Source of the DNA: Tellurirhabdus bombi
GTDB taxonomy: Bacteria > Bacteroidota > Bacteroidia > Cytophagales > Spirosomataceae
Assembly: GCF_021484805.1 (NCBI RefSeq)
Contig: NZ_CP090557.1
Span: 3,236,001 to 3,300,000, forward strand
Direction: 5' to 3'
Length of the DNA stretch: 64,000 nucleotides
Both the position numbers and the translations under genes were made by a program. Below, piece by piece: positions 17,801-26,391 of this stretch. Each line of letters starts with the position of its first letter. The stretch's first letter is position 1. Under the pieces are notes generated by a model. The model worked only from the letters and a program-made list of their open reading frames with translations. It had not been told where the DNA came from and ran no database searches.

Positions 17801-17902
17801 GTGGTGATTGGCGGACTGATTACGGCTACCTTCCTGACCTTGCTGGTGTTTCCGCTCTTGTTTTACGTATTCTACCGTCAGAAAGCACTCGTTGACTTAT
17901 AA
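14801..17902 (+). CDS. czcA: Heavy-metal efflux RND transporter, CzcA family
   Basis: The 1033-residue protein is a full-length inner membrane RND pump with twelve expected membrane helices and two large periplasmic loops. The TM4 signature reads DFGIIVDGAVVMVE (residues 396-409). This matches the DFG-x3-DGA type that Nies described for Zn/Co/Cd (HME1) exporters rather than the copper/silver CusA type. In this class the TM4 Asp residues take part in proton flow. It exports metal from periplasm or cytoplasm through CzcB and CzcC. The gene ends at a bidirectional terminator. Confidence 0.92.
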   Translation: MNKFIKNIISFSLKNRFFVFFLTGLVVVAGFISYQNTPIEAFPDVTNTQITIITQWPGRSAEEIEKFVTIPLEIGLNSVQKKTDVRSTTLFGLSVVKVMFDDGVDDAFARQQVNNLLGGVELPDGVKPDVQPPYGPTGEIFRYTLKSSTRTARELKTLQDWQIERQLKSVPGVADVVSFGGEVKTYEISVDPRRLQNFDITPLQLYQAVANSNVNVGGDVIEKNSEAYVVRGIGLLKNSQDIENIIIKNVKGTPIMVRNVAQVSESALPRLGQAGRDNQNDVVECIVVMRKGENPSEVIESVKAKIDELNSTILPADVKIDTFYNRETLIHFATHTVTHNLIEGLVFVTVIVFLFMADWRTTITVSIIIPLALLFAFICLRLKGMSANLLSMGAIDFGIIVDGAVVMVEGIFVTLDEMAHHNGMERFNKLAKLGILRKTGTEMGKAIFFSKLIIITCLIPIFSFQKVEGKMFSPLAWTLGFALLGALFFTLTLVPVLASFLLKKNVREKHNPFVEFLTRHATRGFGFTFAHKKLTLLVSVGLVVIGLSGFKLLGTEFLPELDEGSIYVRASMPMSISLPESVKLTTQMRHVFEAFPEVKGVISQTGRPNDGTDPTGFYNIEFLVSIFPKEAWKSGLTKQQLIGQMQEKLKVFPGVDFGFSQPIMDNVSEAVSGVKGSIAVKVYGPDLYTLEEKSTEIQKQLATVQGIEDLGVIRNIGQPELRIELDEQKLAAYGVDKADAEAVIEMAIGGKAATQIYEGERKFDLRIRYDRPFRSNESEIGNLMVPTQNGSEIPIKEIARVYTQTGPILIYREGNQRYGAVKFSVRGRDMGGAVTEAQQKVTANVKLPQGYTIKWAGDFENQQRATLRLEQVVPISLLGIFFILFVLFGNVKDAGLVLLNVPFAIIGGIAALLITHVNFSISAGIGFIALFGICIQNGVILISVFKKNLHNRLSLNESIRQGVISRVRPVVMTAMMAAIGLIPAAISTGIGSETSKPLAIVVIGGLITATFLTLLVFPLLFYVFYRQKALVDL

Positions 17903-17930
17903 CCTTATAGTTTGTTTTAAGAGGAAGTGT

Positions 17931-17961
17931 ACAAACCCGCCGGATTTCCAGCGGGTTTTGT
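17931..17961. terminator. Bidirectional terminator between czcA and the actC-like gene
   Basis: The stem ACAAACCCGC / GCGGGTTTTGT has a ten-base loop. T-rich sequence follows on the plus strand, and the minus-strand stem ends in GGGTTTGT. It separates two convergent genes. Confidence 0.7.
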
Positions 17962-17971
17962 CTTTGGTGGT

Positions 17972-19405
17972 TTACACGGTTTCTTTCTCTGCATAAACCG
18001 GTTTCGGCGGTTTCTCCGATGAGGATTTGATAATCGCTTTAACTTCAAACATATTGATAACGGGCAGAAACTTGGCGAACAAAAGAAAGAGCGTAAAGAA
18101 TAAACCGAACGAAAAAATATAATCGCTAATGTCGAACAGGGTTGGCGAAAACATGGCCCAGCTGGATGGCAAATAATCGCGGTGCAGCGAAGTGACGATG
18201 ATCACAAAGCGCTCGAACCACATACCAATATTGACAATTACCGACAGAACAAACGTCCAGGTAATGCTCCGCCGAATTTTCCGCGACCAGAATAGTTGCG
18301 GCGAAATCACATTGCAGGTCATCATGGCCCAATACGCCCACCAGTAAGGTCCGAAGGCACGGTTGATGAACGCGTATCGTTCGTATTCCACGCCTGAATA
18401 CCAGGCAATAAAAAACTCAGTCAGGTAGGCGACACCCACAATGGAGCCGGTCAACGTGATGATTTTGTTCATCGATTCGATGTGTTCAAACGTGATGTAA
18501 TCTTCCAGCTTGAATACGACCCGCGTAATCAGCATCAGGTTCTGCACCATCGCAAAGCCGGAAAAAATGGCTCCGGCCACGAAATAAGGCGGAAAAATAG
18601 TGGTGTGCCAGCCCGGAATAACGGACGTAGCAAAGTCCATACTAACAATCGTGTGTACCGATAAAACCAGCGGCGTTGAAATTCCCGCCAGAATCAAGCT
18701 AACGTATTCGTAGCGTGCCCACGTCCGCGCCCCGCCATTCCAGCCCAACGAAAACATGCCATACAGAAAGCGGGAAACGCGGTGGGTGGCCCGGTCGCGA
18801 ATGGTGGCCAGATCGGGAATCAGGCCGATGTACCAGAACACCAGCGAGACGGTGAAGTACGTGCTGATGGCAAAAACATCCCAAACCAGCGGCGAGTTGA
18901 AATTAACCCACAAGGAGCCGTACGCGTTCGGAAAGGGAATACACCAGTAGGCGAGCCACGGCCGTCCGGCGTGCATGAGGATAAAACTAGCCGCGCAAAT
19001 CACGGCGAAAATGGTCATGGCTTCAGCTGCCCGGTTGATCGACGTCCGGTATTTCATGCGAAAAAGCAGCAAAATGGCCGAAATCAGCGTCCCGGCGTGC
19101 CCAATACCGACCCACCACACAAAGTTGGTGATGTCCCAGGCCCAGCCCACGGTCTTGTTCAAACCCCAGACGCCGAGCCCTTCCCACCAGGTCCAGAAGA
19201 CGCAGACAGATCCGTAAAGCAAAACCAGGAACGAAATGCCAAAAGCGATGATCCAGGCGCGGGTGGGTTTTCCTTCGACCTGTCGGCAAATGTCTTCCGT
19301 CACGTCGGCGTAGGTTTTCCCGCCCGTGATGAGTGGCGCCCGAACGGAAGCCGTAATGTGGTGTGAGTCTGAAGTAGGATGGTATGGCTGATCGTGGTTG
19401 GACAT
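17972..19405 (-). CDS. actC: ActC-like NrfD/PsrC family quinol-binding membrane subunit
   Basis: I place the start at 19405 ([16 protein letters not shown]). The longer frame adds a Trp/Ser-rich leader without support. The 477-residue protein has about ten membrane helices. It also has the conserved run around [20 protein letters not shown] and the [19 protein letters not shown] stretch of ActC, the quinol-oxidising subunit of alternative complex III. In known genomes actC sits within actABCDEF with haem and iron-sulfur partners; none is present here. It follows the HAE1 pump operon by 140 bases on the same strand. It could be a paralogue with a separate partner or a displaced subunit. The family call is strong, the role is open. 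Confidence 0.85.
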   Translation of the reverse strand: MSNHDQPYHPTSDSHHITASVRAPLITGGKTYADVTEDICRQVEGKPTRAWIIAFGISFLVLLYGSVCVFWTWWEGLGVWGLNKTVGWAWDITNFVWWVGIGHAGTLISAILLLFRMKYRTSINRAAEAMTIFAVICAASFILMHAGRPWLAYWCIPFPNAYGSLWVNFNSPLVWDVFAISTYFTVSLVFWYIGLIPDLATIRDRATHRVSRFLYGMFSLGWNGGARTWARYEYVSLILAGISTPLVLSVHTIVSMDFATSVIPGWHTTIFPPYFVAGAIFSGFAMVQNLMLITRVVFKLEDYITFEHIESMNKIITLTGSIVGVAYLTEFFIAWYSGVEYERYAFINRAFGPYWWAYWAMMTCNVISPQLFWSRKIRRSITWTFVLSVIVNIGMWFERFVIIVTSLHRDYLPSSWAMFSPTLFDISDYIFSFGLFFTLFLLFAKFLPVINMFEVKAIIKSSSEKPPKPVYAEKETV

Positions 19406-19545
19406 GGCGCAAAATTTTGGGACAAACCTACACGACTTCCAACTGGATAATCTTGGTCCAGACCAAGATAAATGCAAACATCCTGACCTACCAGCCTTTT
19501 CAAAGCGCGGTAAATCAGGATGTTTCAATCAGACTACGGTTTGAC

Positions 19546-21000
19546 CTAACGCCAGCCGCCGCCCAGCGATTGGTATAATCCAATCAGCGACAGGAATTCC
19601 GCACGTTTGGTATTGATCAAGGCCAATTCGGCCTCCAGTACGCTGCGTTGCGCCGTAATCACTTCCAGATATGACGCATATCCGGTAACAAACAAATCGT
19701 TTGAAATTGAGGCGGCTTGGCCTAGAACGGTAACTTCCTGGCTTTTCAGCTCGGCCACCTGCCGGTAGTTATCCAGACCTTTCAGGTTCGTGAACACTTC
19801 GCCAAAGCCGTTGATAACCGCTTTCTGGTAGTTGAAAAAAGCTTCGCGAGCCTGCGCATTGGAAACATTATAATTGGCTTTAAGTATCCGGCGGTTAAAA
19901 ACGGGTGCCGCTAGTCCGCCCAGAACACCAAAGGCAAGTGAGGCGGGGTTGAAAAGCACCGAGGCCCGGAAGGCGTTCAGGCCCACATACGGGGAAAGAA
20001 CCAAAGCCGGATAAAATTCCGCCTGAGCAGCTTGTACGTCTACCTTGGCCGCTTCCATTTCCAGTTCGGCCTGCCGGATATCTGGTCGCCGGCGCAACAT
20101 CTGGGACGGAATACCCGCCGCAATATTGGCGGGTAGGTTCTGCTCCCGAATCGAGCGCCCACGGACGATGGGTTGCGGGAAACGCCCCAGCAGGTTGTTC
20201 AACTGTGTTTCGGTTTCAATGATCTGTTGCTGAACCTGCCCCGCCAGACTGCGTGTGTTCAGAAGCTGAGCCGAAAATTGCTGCACGGCCAGTTCGGTCA
20301 CCCGGCCCGCTTGTTTCTGCACATCCACCAGTTCAACGGCTTTCTGCTGCAAGTCGATGTTATCCTGAATGATTTCCAATTCACCATCCAGCGCCAGCAG
20401 GGTATAGTAAAGGCGGGCAACTTCGGAAATAAGCGACGTAGTTATCAAATGACGCCCTTTTTCAGAGGCCAGGAAACGTATGTAAGCGGCCCGTTTTCTG
20501 GCTCTCAATTTACCCCAGAGATCCACTTCCCAGGCGCTTCGAAAACCCAGAAAATAGTCCGGTGTTGGTCGGGTAGGAATCCGCTGCTTACCGTCAATAT
20601 TGGGCGATAAGTTCGTGTCATAATTACCAATACCATTTAGCGTATAATCACCGTACCGATCTACACCGACCGACGCAACAGCGCTCACCGCAGGAGCAAA
20701 AGCCCCCCGACTCAACAGAAAGCTAGCCCGGGCAAACTCGATCCGCTGCGTAGCAACCTGTAAGTCCAGGTTACGGTTTAGTGCGGTATCAATCAGGCTA
20801 ATCAGGTTGGCGTCCGTAAAAAAGGACTTCCAATCCATCGCTCCGATATTGGTCGAATCGGCACTCCCGGAAAACGTGGCTGGCATCCGGGTGGCGGTGG
20901 GCAGTTGCAAAGGGGCAGATACTTTGCAACTACTTAATGCCAGAACGAATACCGCGAAATAAGCAGCAGAATGAAGGGTCTTAATTATGTTTTTTTGCAC
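19546..21000 (-). CDS. NodT/TolC family outer membrane efflux lipoprotein
   Basis: This 484-residue protein has a lipoprotein signal ending ALSSC (Cys25) and the tandem outer membrane efflux protein repeats of the NodT/OprM class. The repeats include NLDLQVATQRIEFARASFLL in the first half and RRRPDIRQAELEMEAAKVDV in the second. Its start overlaps the end of the pump gene by 20 bases, so the two are translationally coupled. It forms the exit duct of the HAE1 drug efflux system. It is the last gene of that operon unless transcription runs on into the actC-like gene. Confidence 0.92.
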   Translation of the reverse strand: MQKNIIKTLHSAAYFAVFVLALSSCKVSAPLQLPTATRMPATFSGSADSTNIGAMDWKSFFTDANLISLIDTALNRNLDLQVATQRIEFARASFLLSRGAFAPAVSAVASVGVDRYGDYTLNGIGNYDTNLSPNIDGKQRIPTRPTPDYFLGFRSAWEVDLWGKLRARKRAAYIRFLASEKGRHLITTSLISEVARLYYTLLALDGELEIIQDNIDLQQKAVELVDVQKQAGRVTELAVQQFSAQLLNTRSLAGQVQQQIIETETQLNNLLGRFPQPIVRGRSIREQNLPANIAAGIPSQMLRRRPDIRQAELEMEAAKVDVQAAQAEFYPALVLSPYVGLNAFRASVLFNPASLAFGVLGGLAAPVFNRRILKANYNVSNAQAREAFFNYQKAVINGFGEVFTNLKGLDNYRQVAELKSQEVTVLGQAASISNDLFVTGYASYLEVITAQRSVLEAELALINTKRAEFLSLIGLYQSLGGGWR

Positions 21001-24000
21001 CGTTTACGTGGGTTTGAGTTAATACAGGAACCAGTTCTGACTCGTCTTCTTCATACGAATCGTGGTCTTCATCAATGGTCTTTTTCGATTGCAGTTTCTC
21101 GGCCAATTTGGCAAAAATGACATACAGACCAGGAATCAGGAAAAGACCGAAGAACGTACCGATAAACATCCCGCCTGCTGCTGCCGTACCAATAGAGCGG
21201 TTTCCTAACGCACCAGCGCCGGACGCGACACAAAGCGGAATCAGACCCGCAATGAACGCAAACGAAGTCATCAAAATAGGGCGTAAACGGGAGACGGCTC
21301 CCTCGATGGCCGCTTTGATGATGGGCAGTCCCTCTTTCTGCCGCTGATTGGCAAACTCTACGATCAGAATGGCATTTTTACCCAGCAGACCGATAAGCAT
21401 AACCAGTGATACCTGCGCGTAAATATTGTTCTGTAAACCAGCTAGTTGCAGGCAGAGGAACGAGCCGAAAATCCCGGCCGGAAGCGAGAGCAACACCGCC
21501 AGGGGCAAAAACAAACTTTCGTACTGCGCCACCAGCAGGAGGTACACAAACACCAGACAGATCGCAAAAATGTAAAGCGCCTGGTCGCCCGAAAGCACTT
21601 CTTCACGCGTCATACCCGACCATTCAAAGCCATACCCCCGTGGCAGGGTTTTGGCCGCCACTTCTTCAATAGCTTTGATCGCGTCGCCGCTACTGTAACC
21701 CGGTGCGGCTTCTCCGTTGATCATGGCCGAGGTAAACATGTTGTAGCGGGTAAGCTGCTCCGGGCCGTAGACGCGTTCCAGCCGGATAAAGTTGGAGTAG
21801 GGGACCATCTCACCCTTGTCGTTCTTTACGTGCATTGCCAGGACATCTTCCGGTTTCGCGCGGTAGTTCGGTGCGGCTTGTACCATTACTTTATACATCT
21901 GATTGAACCGGATGAAGTTGGAGGCGTAAAAACTCCCCATCAGGGTTTGCAGCGTACTCATGGCATTGTCGATAGAAACGCCTTTCTGGGCGGCTTTTTC
22001 CTGATCGACGTGCAGCACGTATTGAGGATAACTAGGGTCGAAACTGGTAAAAACCCGGGTGATTTCGGGGCGTTTTTCCAGCGCGGCAATAAAGTCATCG
22101 GCTACTTTTTTGGTTTTTTGCAGATCGTCGCTTCGCGTACGGTCAAGCATCCGAAGCTCAAATCCACTGGAATTACCGAAACCAGGAACGGTAGGAGGGG
22201 AGAAAAACTGAATGCTGGCATCGTTGATGTGCTTCGTTTTTTCGGCCAGGACGGCAATAACGTCGTCGACCGACTCTTTTCGCTCATCCCAGTGCTTCAG
22301 GTTGATCATGCCCATGCCGTAGGAAGCCCCCGCTCCGTCGGTCATCAGGCTAAGACCGGCCAGGGTAGATACGTTTTCGACCGACTCGATGGTGGCCGCC
22401 GCTTCCTGCACCTGATCCATCACTTCCTCCGTTCGTTCCACGGTGGCGCCAACGGGGGTGGTTACGTTGGCATAAATCATTCCCTGATCTTCGGTAGGAA
22501 TAAAGCCCGCGGGCAAAATGGTATTAATGCCCCAGGTGGCCGCAATGAACAAAAACAAAGTAGCCCAGGTAACAACCCGCCGGTTCACAAACGGACTCAG
22601 AATCTTCTGGTATTTGCCCGATAAAGAATCGTATCCTCGGTTAAATCCAGCAAAAAAGCGGCCCAGTAATCCTTTTTGTTCGCCGTGTATGGGACGGAGC
22701 AACAAGGCACACAGGGCCGGAGTCAGCGTAACGGCGTTGATCCCCGAAATCACAATGGAGATCGCCAGCGTCAGAGAGAACTGGCGGTAGAAAATACCGA
22801 CCGGTCCATCCAGAAAGGCCACCGGAATAAATACCGCCGACATCACCAGCGTGATGGCTACGATGGCACCGCTGATTTCCTTCATCGCGGCAAAGGTTGC
22901 CGCCCGGGGGGAGAGGTGTTCTTCGTGCATTTTGGCGTGTACGGCTTCGACCACGACGATGGCGTTATCGACGACAATCCCAATGGCCAGAACCAACGCA
23001 AACAGAGTGAGCAAGTTAATCGAAAAACCGATGGTATTCATGAAGGCAAACGTACCAACCAGGGCTACCGGCACCGCCAAAGCGCAAATCAAGGTCGAGC
23101 GCCAGTCTTGCAGAAAGAGGAATACGACGATAAATACCAAAATAAACGCCTCGACCAGTGTCCGAAGTACTTCGTGAATGGAAGCGTCCAGGAAGCGCGA
23201 AACATCGTAGGCAAAGTTGTAAGTCATGCCCGGAGGAAAAGTTGTTTCCTTCAACTCGGCCATCTTGGCCTTCACGTTATTAATAACATCCTGCGCGTTA
23301 GAACCCGGACGCTGTTTCAGCATGATGGCTGCCGACGGGCGACCGTCATTTTTAGACAAAATCCCGTAGTCCAGGGAGCCAAATTCAACGTCGGCAACGT
23401 CTTTCAAGCGCAAAATAGAGCCTCCTTCTTCGGCACGGATAATGATGTTTTCGTATTGGGCTGGCTCGAAAAATTTACCGGTATAACGCAAAACATACTG
23501 CAATACCTGCGCATCACGGTCGGCACTTTCACCCGCTTTTCCCGGGGCTGCTTCCACGTTTTGCTTCCGAATGGCATTAATTACATCGTCGGGAGAAACC
23601 TGATAAACGGTCATCCGATCCGGTTTGAGCCATACCCGCATGGAGTATTCCCGCGCTCCCAGAATATCCACAAAACCAACGCCATCAATCCGCTTTAGCT
23701 CAGGAAATAAGTTAATGTCAGCAAAGTTATAGATGAACTTCTCATCGACCGTTGAATCACTGCTGATCAGGTTAAGATAAAGCAGCATACTGTTTACTTC
23801 CTTTTCGGTCGTTACCCCGGCTTTAATAACCTCTTCCGGAAGCTCATCCAGCACGGTGGTCACCCGGTTTTGCACGTTGACGGCGGCCAAATCGGGGTCG
23901 GTGCCCACTTTAAAAAACACCTGAATCAGCGTTGAACCATCGTTCCCGGAAATGGAGGTCATGTAGGTCATGTCCGGCACCCCGTTGATGGCACGTTCAA

Positions 24001-24193
24001 TAGGCATGGCAACGGCCTTGGTACTTACCTGGGCGTTGGCTCCTGTATAGTTGGCTGTTACCGTAACCGAAGGCGGAACAATATCAGGAAATTGGGTAAC
24101 GGGTAATGTCGTTAACGCCAACAATCCAAGCAGTAAAATCACCACTGAGATCACCGCCGAAAGCAGTGGCCTTTTTATGAAGGTATTAAACAT
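20981..24193 (-). CDS. HAE1 family RND multidrug efflux permease
   Basis: The 1070-residue pump has the HAE1/AcrB architecture with twelve membrane helices and two large periplasmic loops. The TM4 segment reads AIGIVVDNAIVVVEAV. D409 matches the first proton-relay Asp of AcrB, but the second relay position is Asn410 rather than the Asp of AcrB. The C-terminus is long, polar and acidic (SYEEDESELVPV). It exports hydrophobic drugs or other toxic compounds using the proton gradient. It is preceded by its adaptor gene with a 155-base gap containing a palindrome and is coupled to the NodT gene. Confidence 0.93.
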   Translation of the reverse strand: MFNTFIKRPLLSAVISVVILLLGLLALTTLPVTQFPDIVPPSVTVTANYTGANAQVSTKAVAMPIERAINGVPDMTYMTSISGNDGSTLIQVFFKVGTDPDLAAVNVQNRVTTVLDELPEEVIKAGVTTEKEVNSMLLYLNLISSDSTVDEKFIYNFADINLFPELKRIDGVGFVDILGAREYSMRVWLKPDRMTVYQVSPDDVINAIRKQNVEAAPGKAGESADRDAQVLQYVLRYTGKFFEPAQYENIIIRAEEGGSILRLKDVADVEFGSLDYGILSKNDGRPSAAIMLKQRPGSNAQDVINNVKAKMAELKETTFPPGMTYNFAYDVSRFLDASIHEVLRTLVEAFILVFIVVFLFLQDWRSTLICALAVPVALVGTFAFMNTIGFSINLLTLFALVLAIGIVVDNAIVVVEAVHAKMHEEHLSPRAATFAAMKEISGAIVAITLVMSAVFIPVAFLDGPVGIFYRQFSLTLAISIVISGINAVTLTPALCALLLRPIHGEQKGLLGRFFAGFNRGYDSLSGKYQKILSPFVNRRVVTWATLFLFIAATWGINTILPAGFIPTEDQGMIYANVTTPVGATVERTEEVMDQVQEAAATIESVENVSTLAGLSLMTDGAGASYGMGMINLKHWDERKESVDDVIAVLAEKTKHINDASIQFFSPPTVPGFGNSSGFELRMLDRTRSDDLQKTKKVADDFIAALEKRPEITRVFTSFDPSYPQYVLHVDQEKAAQKGVSIDNAMSTLQTLMGSFYASNFIRFNQMYKVMVQAAPNYRAKPEDVLAMHVKNDKGEMVPYSNFIRLERVYGPEQLTRYNMFTSAMINGEAAPGYSSGDAIKAIEEVAAKTLPRGYGFEWSGMTREEVLSGDQALYIFAICLVFVYLLLVAQYESLFLPLAVLLSLPAGIFGSFLCLQLAGLQNNIYAQVSLVMLIGLLGKNAILIVEFANQRQKEGLPIIKAAIEGAVSRLRPILMTSFAFIAGLIPLCVASGAGALGNRSIGTAAAGGMFIGTFFGLFLIPGLYVIFAKLAEKLQSKKTIDEDHDSYEEDESELVPVLTQTHVNGAKKHN

Positions 24194-24312
24194 AGTTTAG
24201 TTTGATTTTGAATAGAAATGCGAGCTTACCCGGTTGGCGTAAGCACATCACATACCTTACCAGCCAAGCCATCTGGCTCAAGCCGATATTGCTGAAAATC
24301 CATTCTGAGGAA

Positions 24313-24337
24313 ACCGGTCAAACCAGGTTTGACCGGT
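24313..24337. repeat. Near-perfect palindrome between adaptor and pump genes
   Basis: ACCGGTCAAACC / GGTTTGACCGGT has 12-base arms and a single central base. It lies 11 bases after the adaptor stop codon inside the efflux operon. There is no T-run on the minus strand, so it is more likely an mRNA-stability hairpin or a protein-binding site than a terminator. Confidence 0.65.
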
Positions 24338-24348
24338 ACGATAGCTTT

Positions 24349-25482
24349 TTATTTTGCCGCAGTTAACGCGAGAACGCTATCAGCTGAAAGGGGTTTTGGC
24401 GTGATCTCCATCCCATCCCGGATGTTCTGAATGCCTTCATAGACCACCGTTTCGCCGGGCTCCAGGCCAGAGCTAACCAGGTAAAACTGGTCAATGCGGC
24501 TTTGGGGAATGAAGCTCTTCATTTTGACTTTATTCGAGTCATCAACGACAAAGACGTAATTCTTGTCCTGGATTTCGAAAACGGCTTTCTGGGGTACCAG
24601 AACGGCGTCCGTAACGGCGCTGGCTAAGCGAACTTTCCCGGTGGCACCGTGTTTGAGGAGCTTATCGGGATTTGGAAAACGAGCCCGGAAAGCAATGGTG
24701 CCGGAGTTGCCTTCGAACACGGTTTCCATGGTTTCAATTTTTCCTTTATGCGAATAAGACGAATTATCGGCGAGAAGCAAATCAACCTCCTGGCTGCGGT
24801 GGCCGGGTTGCTGGCGTCTTTTTTTGATGTATTCCAGGTACTCTTTCTCCGAAACATCGAAATAGGCGTATACTTCTTTAGTATCTGAAACCGTAGTCAG
24901 CAGGGCACCTTCTTCGATTAGGCTACCCATTTTAAAGGGAATTCGGTTGATCACGCCATCGAAAGGAGCGCGGATGTTAGCGTGCGATAAGCGAAGCGAA
25001 GCGTTGGTTTGTACCGATTGGGCTTCTTCAATGGCCGCTTTGGCCGCATCCAGTTTGGCTTTGGCCAGCTCCATTTCGGAAGCAGAAATGATTTTCTTAT
25101 CGACCAGTAGCCGCACGCGACCCAGTTCCAGCTCAGCCGTTTTTGCCTCGGCTACGGCGCTTTTCAAGTTGGCTTTTGCTTTGGCTAATTCAGCCTGGTA
25201 TTCGCCTTCATTGATGCGGAAAAGAAGCTGTCCTTTCTTCACCGACTGTCCTTCATCGACAAAAACTTTATCTAAAAAGCCAGCAACCCGGGCACGGATT
25301 TCTACATTCCGAATGGCTTCCAGGTCACCAACGTATTCCCGTTGCAGGGTCGTTGCCTGCTCGGTAAGTTCAATGACTGGAAAGGCCTGTTTTTCAGTGG
25401 ATTCTTTTTCTTTTTCCTGAGTTGTGCAACTGGCAAGTAACGTGCTGATGGCAAGCACCGTTATACTTGGGAAATTTCTCAT
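24349..25482 (-). CDS. RND efflux periplasmic adaptor (AcrA/MexA type)
   Basis: The 377-residue lipoprotein has lipobox LLASC (Cys19). Next come a barrel-sandwich half (IRARVAGFLDKVFVDEGQSV, about 46-65), an alpha-hairpin rich in Ala, Lys and Glu (about 80-150) and a second lipoyl half (ANIRAPFDGVINRIPF). Beta-barrel and membrane-proximal domains complete it, with YFDVSEKEYLEYIKK as in AcrA homologues. It bridges the HAE1 pump and the NodT outer membrane protein. It is the first pump gene of the operon, following the small exported protein at 25739-26134 by about 255 bases. Confidence 0.92.
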   Translation of the reverse strand: MRNFPSITVLAISTLLASCTTQEKEKESTEKQAFPVIELTEQATTLQREYVGDLEAIRNVEIRARVAGFLDKVFVDEGQSVKKGQLLFRINEGEYQAELAKAKANLKSAVAEAKTAELELGRVRLLVDKKIISASEMELAKAKLDAAKAAIEEAQSVQTNASLRLSHANIRAPFDGVINRIPFKMGSLIEEGALLTTVSDTKEVYAYFDVSEKEYLEYIKKRRQQPGHRSQEVDLLLADNSSYSHKGKIETMETVFEGNSGTIAFRARFPNPDKLLKHGATGKVRLASAVTDAVLVPQKAVFEIQDKNYVFVVDDSNKVKMKSFIPQSRIDQFYLVSSGLEPGETVVYEGIQNIRDGMEITPKPLSADSVLALTAAK

Positions 25483-25738
25483 AATTAAGGCTACTAGAGT
25501 AAGAGATTCTTTTATTGATGGATGCCCCTATTTTGGGTTTTCACGGATCGACAATTCATAGCATTATACGACTACAAATGCGATGCATTCGTAGCTGCTA
25601 GAACTGCCGTATAACCAGAATGAATGGACAGCATTCCTGCTGGAATCTGTACCAATACGAAAGAGGTTTTGTTGTAATCGAGCTTATAGCTGCTTATCCC
25701 GCGTCAATGGCGTGATGGACAGGCAGAGTAAAAGGAGG

Positions 25739-26134
25739 TCAGGCTTTGGGAGGGGGAGGCGTAATCTCCTCAATGTGCGTCAATACACGAATCAGGCTGA
25801 ACGTAGCCGGATTGGTGACCAGATGCCAGGAAATCGGTACTACTGTAAAAACAAAAGGCTGCGAAAAAATATAATCGGATTCAACCTGCGTCAGATGCGA
25901 TTCTTTATTGGAGTTATCGTGCTCAGGAAAGGCATCGGTGATACCGAACCAGTCTTCCAGAATCAGCTCGCCCAGGCTTTCAATTTCGTTTACGGATAAG
26001 TCTTTCTGCAAGCCACTCTGGAGGGTCGGTGGCAAGTAATTATCCGGCGCATCGATGCTTATGTTGATGACATGAATGGCCATCAACCAACAAAGGAGCC
26101 GGTGCAGAAATTTATATTTATACCGTTTTTTCAT
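25739..26134 (-). CDS. Small exported hypothetical protein ahead of the HAE1 efflux operon
   Basis: I chose the start at 26134 (MKKRYKYKFLHRLLCWLMAI). A candidate -7 box (26147-26154) covers the alternative upstream start at 26149. The 131-residue product has an N-terminal basic segment and one hydrophobic helix, most likely a signal anchor or signal peptide. An acidic middle with ELILEDWFGITDAFPEH follows, and the C-terminus ends in a run of prolines (TPPPPKA). I do not recognise a family. Its place before the adaptor gene parallels the 11709 gene before czcC, although the two are not similar in sequence. Confidence 0.55.
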   Translation of the reverse strand: MKKRYKYKFLHRLLCWLMAIHVINISIDAPDNYLPPTLQSGLQKDLSVNEIESLGELILEDWFGITDAFPEHDNSNKESHLTQVESDYIFSQPFVFTVVPISWHLVTNPATFSLIRVLTHIEEITPPPPKA

Positions 26135-26146
26135 ACTAGCACACAA

Positions 26147-26154
26147 CAAATGTA
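26147..26154 (-). promoter_or_regulatory. Candidate -7 box (TACATTTG on the minus strand)
   Basis: It matches TAnnTTTG and ends 13 bases before the chosen start codon at 26134. This fits a short leader. No clear -33 element was found. Confidence 0.35.
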
Positions 26155-26304
26155 ACCAGCTATTGGGGGAACTTAATAAAACCTTTTGTTTATTAAGTCA
26201 TTTTGGTCGATTTGTGCTGAACATTCTTTAAACTTTACAAGTTTTTCCGGCAAATTGTTCATAAATGGTTTCATTTTTCGCAGATAACCTCAGAACGCCT
26301 ATCA

Positions 26305-26340
26305 CAAAAAAAGCAAGCCCCGTGGAGATCAAGGCTTGCC
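26305..26340 (-). terminator. Rho-independent terminator after the TonB receptor gene
   Basis: On the minus strand the stem GGCAAGCC-type arm pairs with GGCTTGC (arms at 26333-26339 and 26313-26319). It is followed by seven T residues and lies just past the stop of the receptor gene. Confidence 0.8.
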
Positions 26341-26391
26341 TGTGTGCTTCTTAGGCTCGGTTTAACGAGCGATTAATGAGCAAAAAAGACG

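Noticed and set aside
20045-20610. Plus-strand open frames opposite the NodT and HAE1 genes
   Set aside because: They are shadows of strongly coding minus-strand genes; their translations are rich in Arg, Gly and His with no signature.
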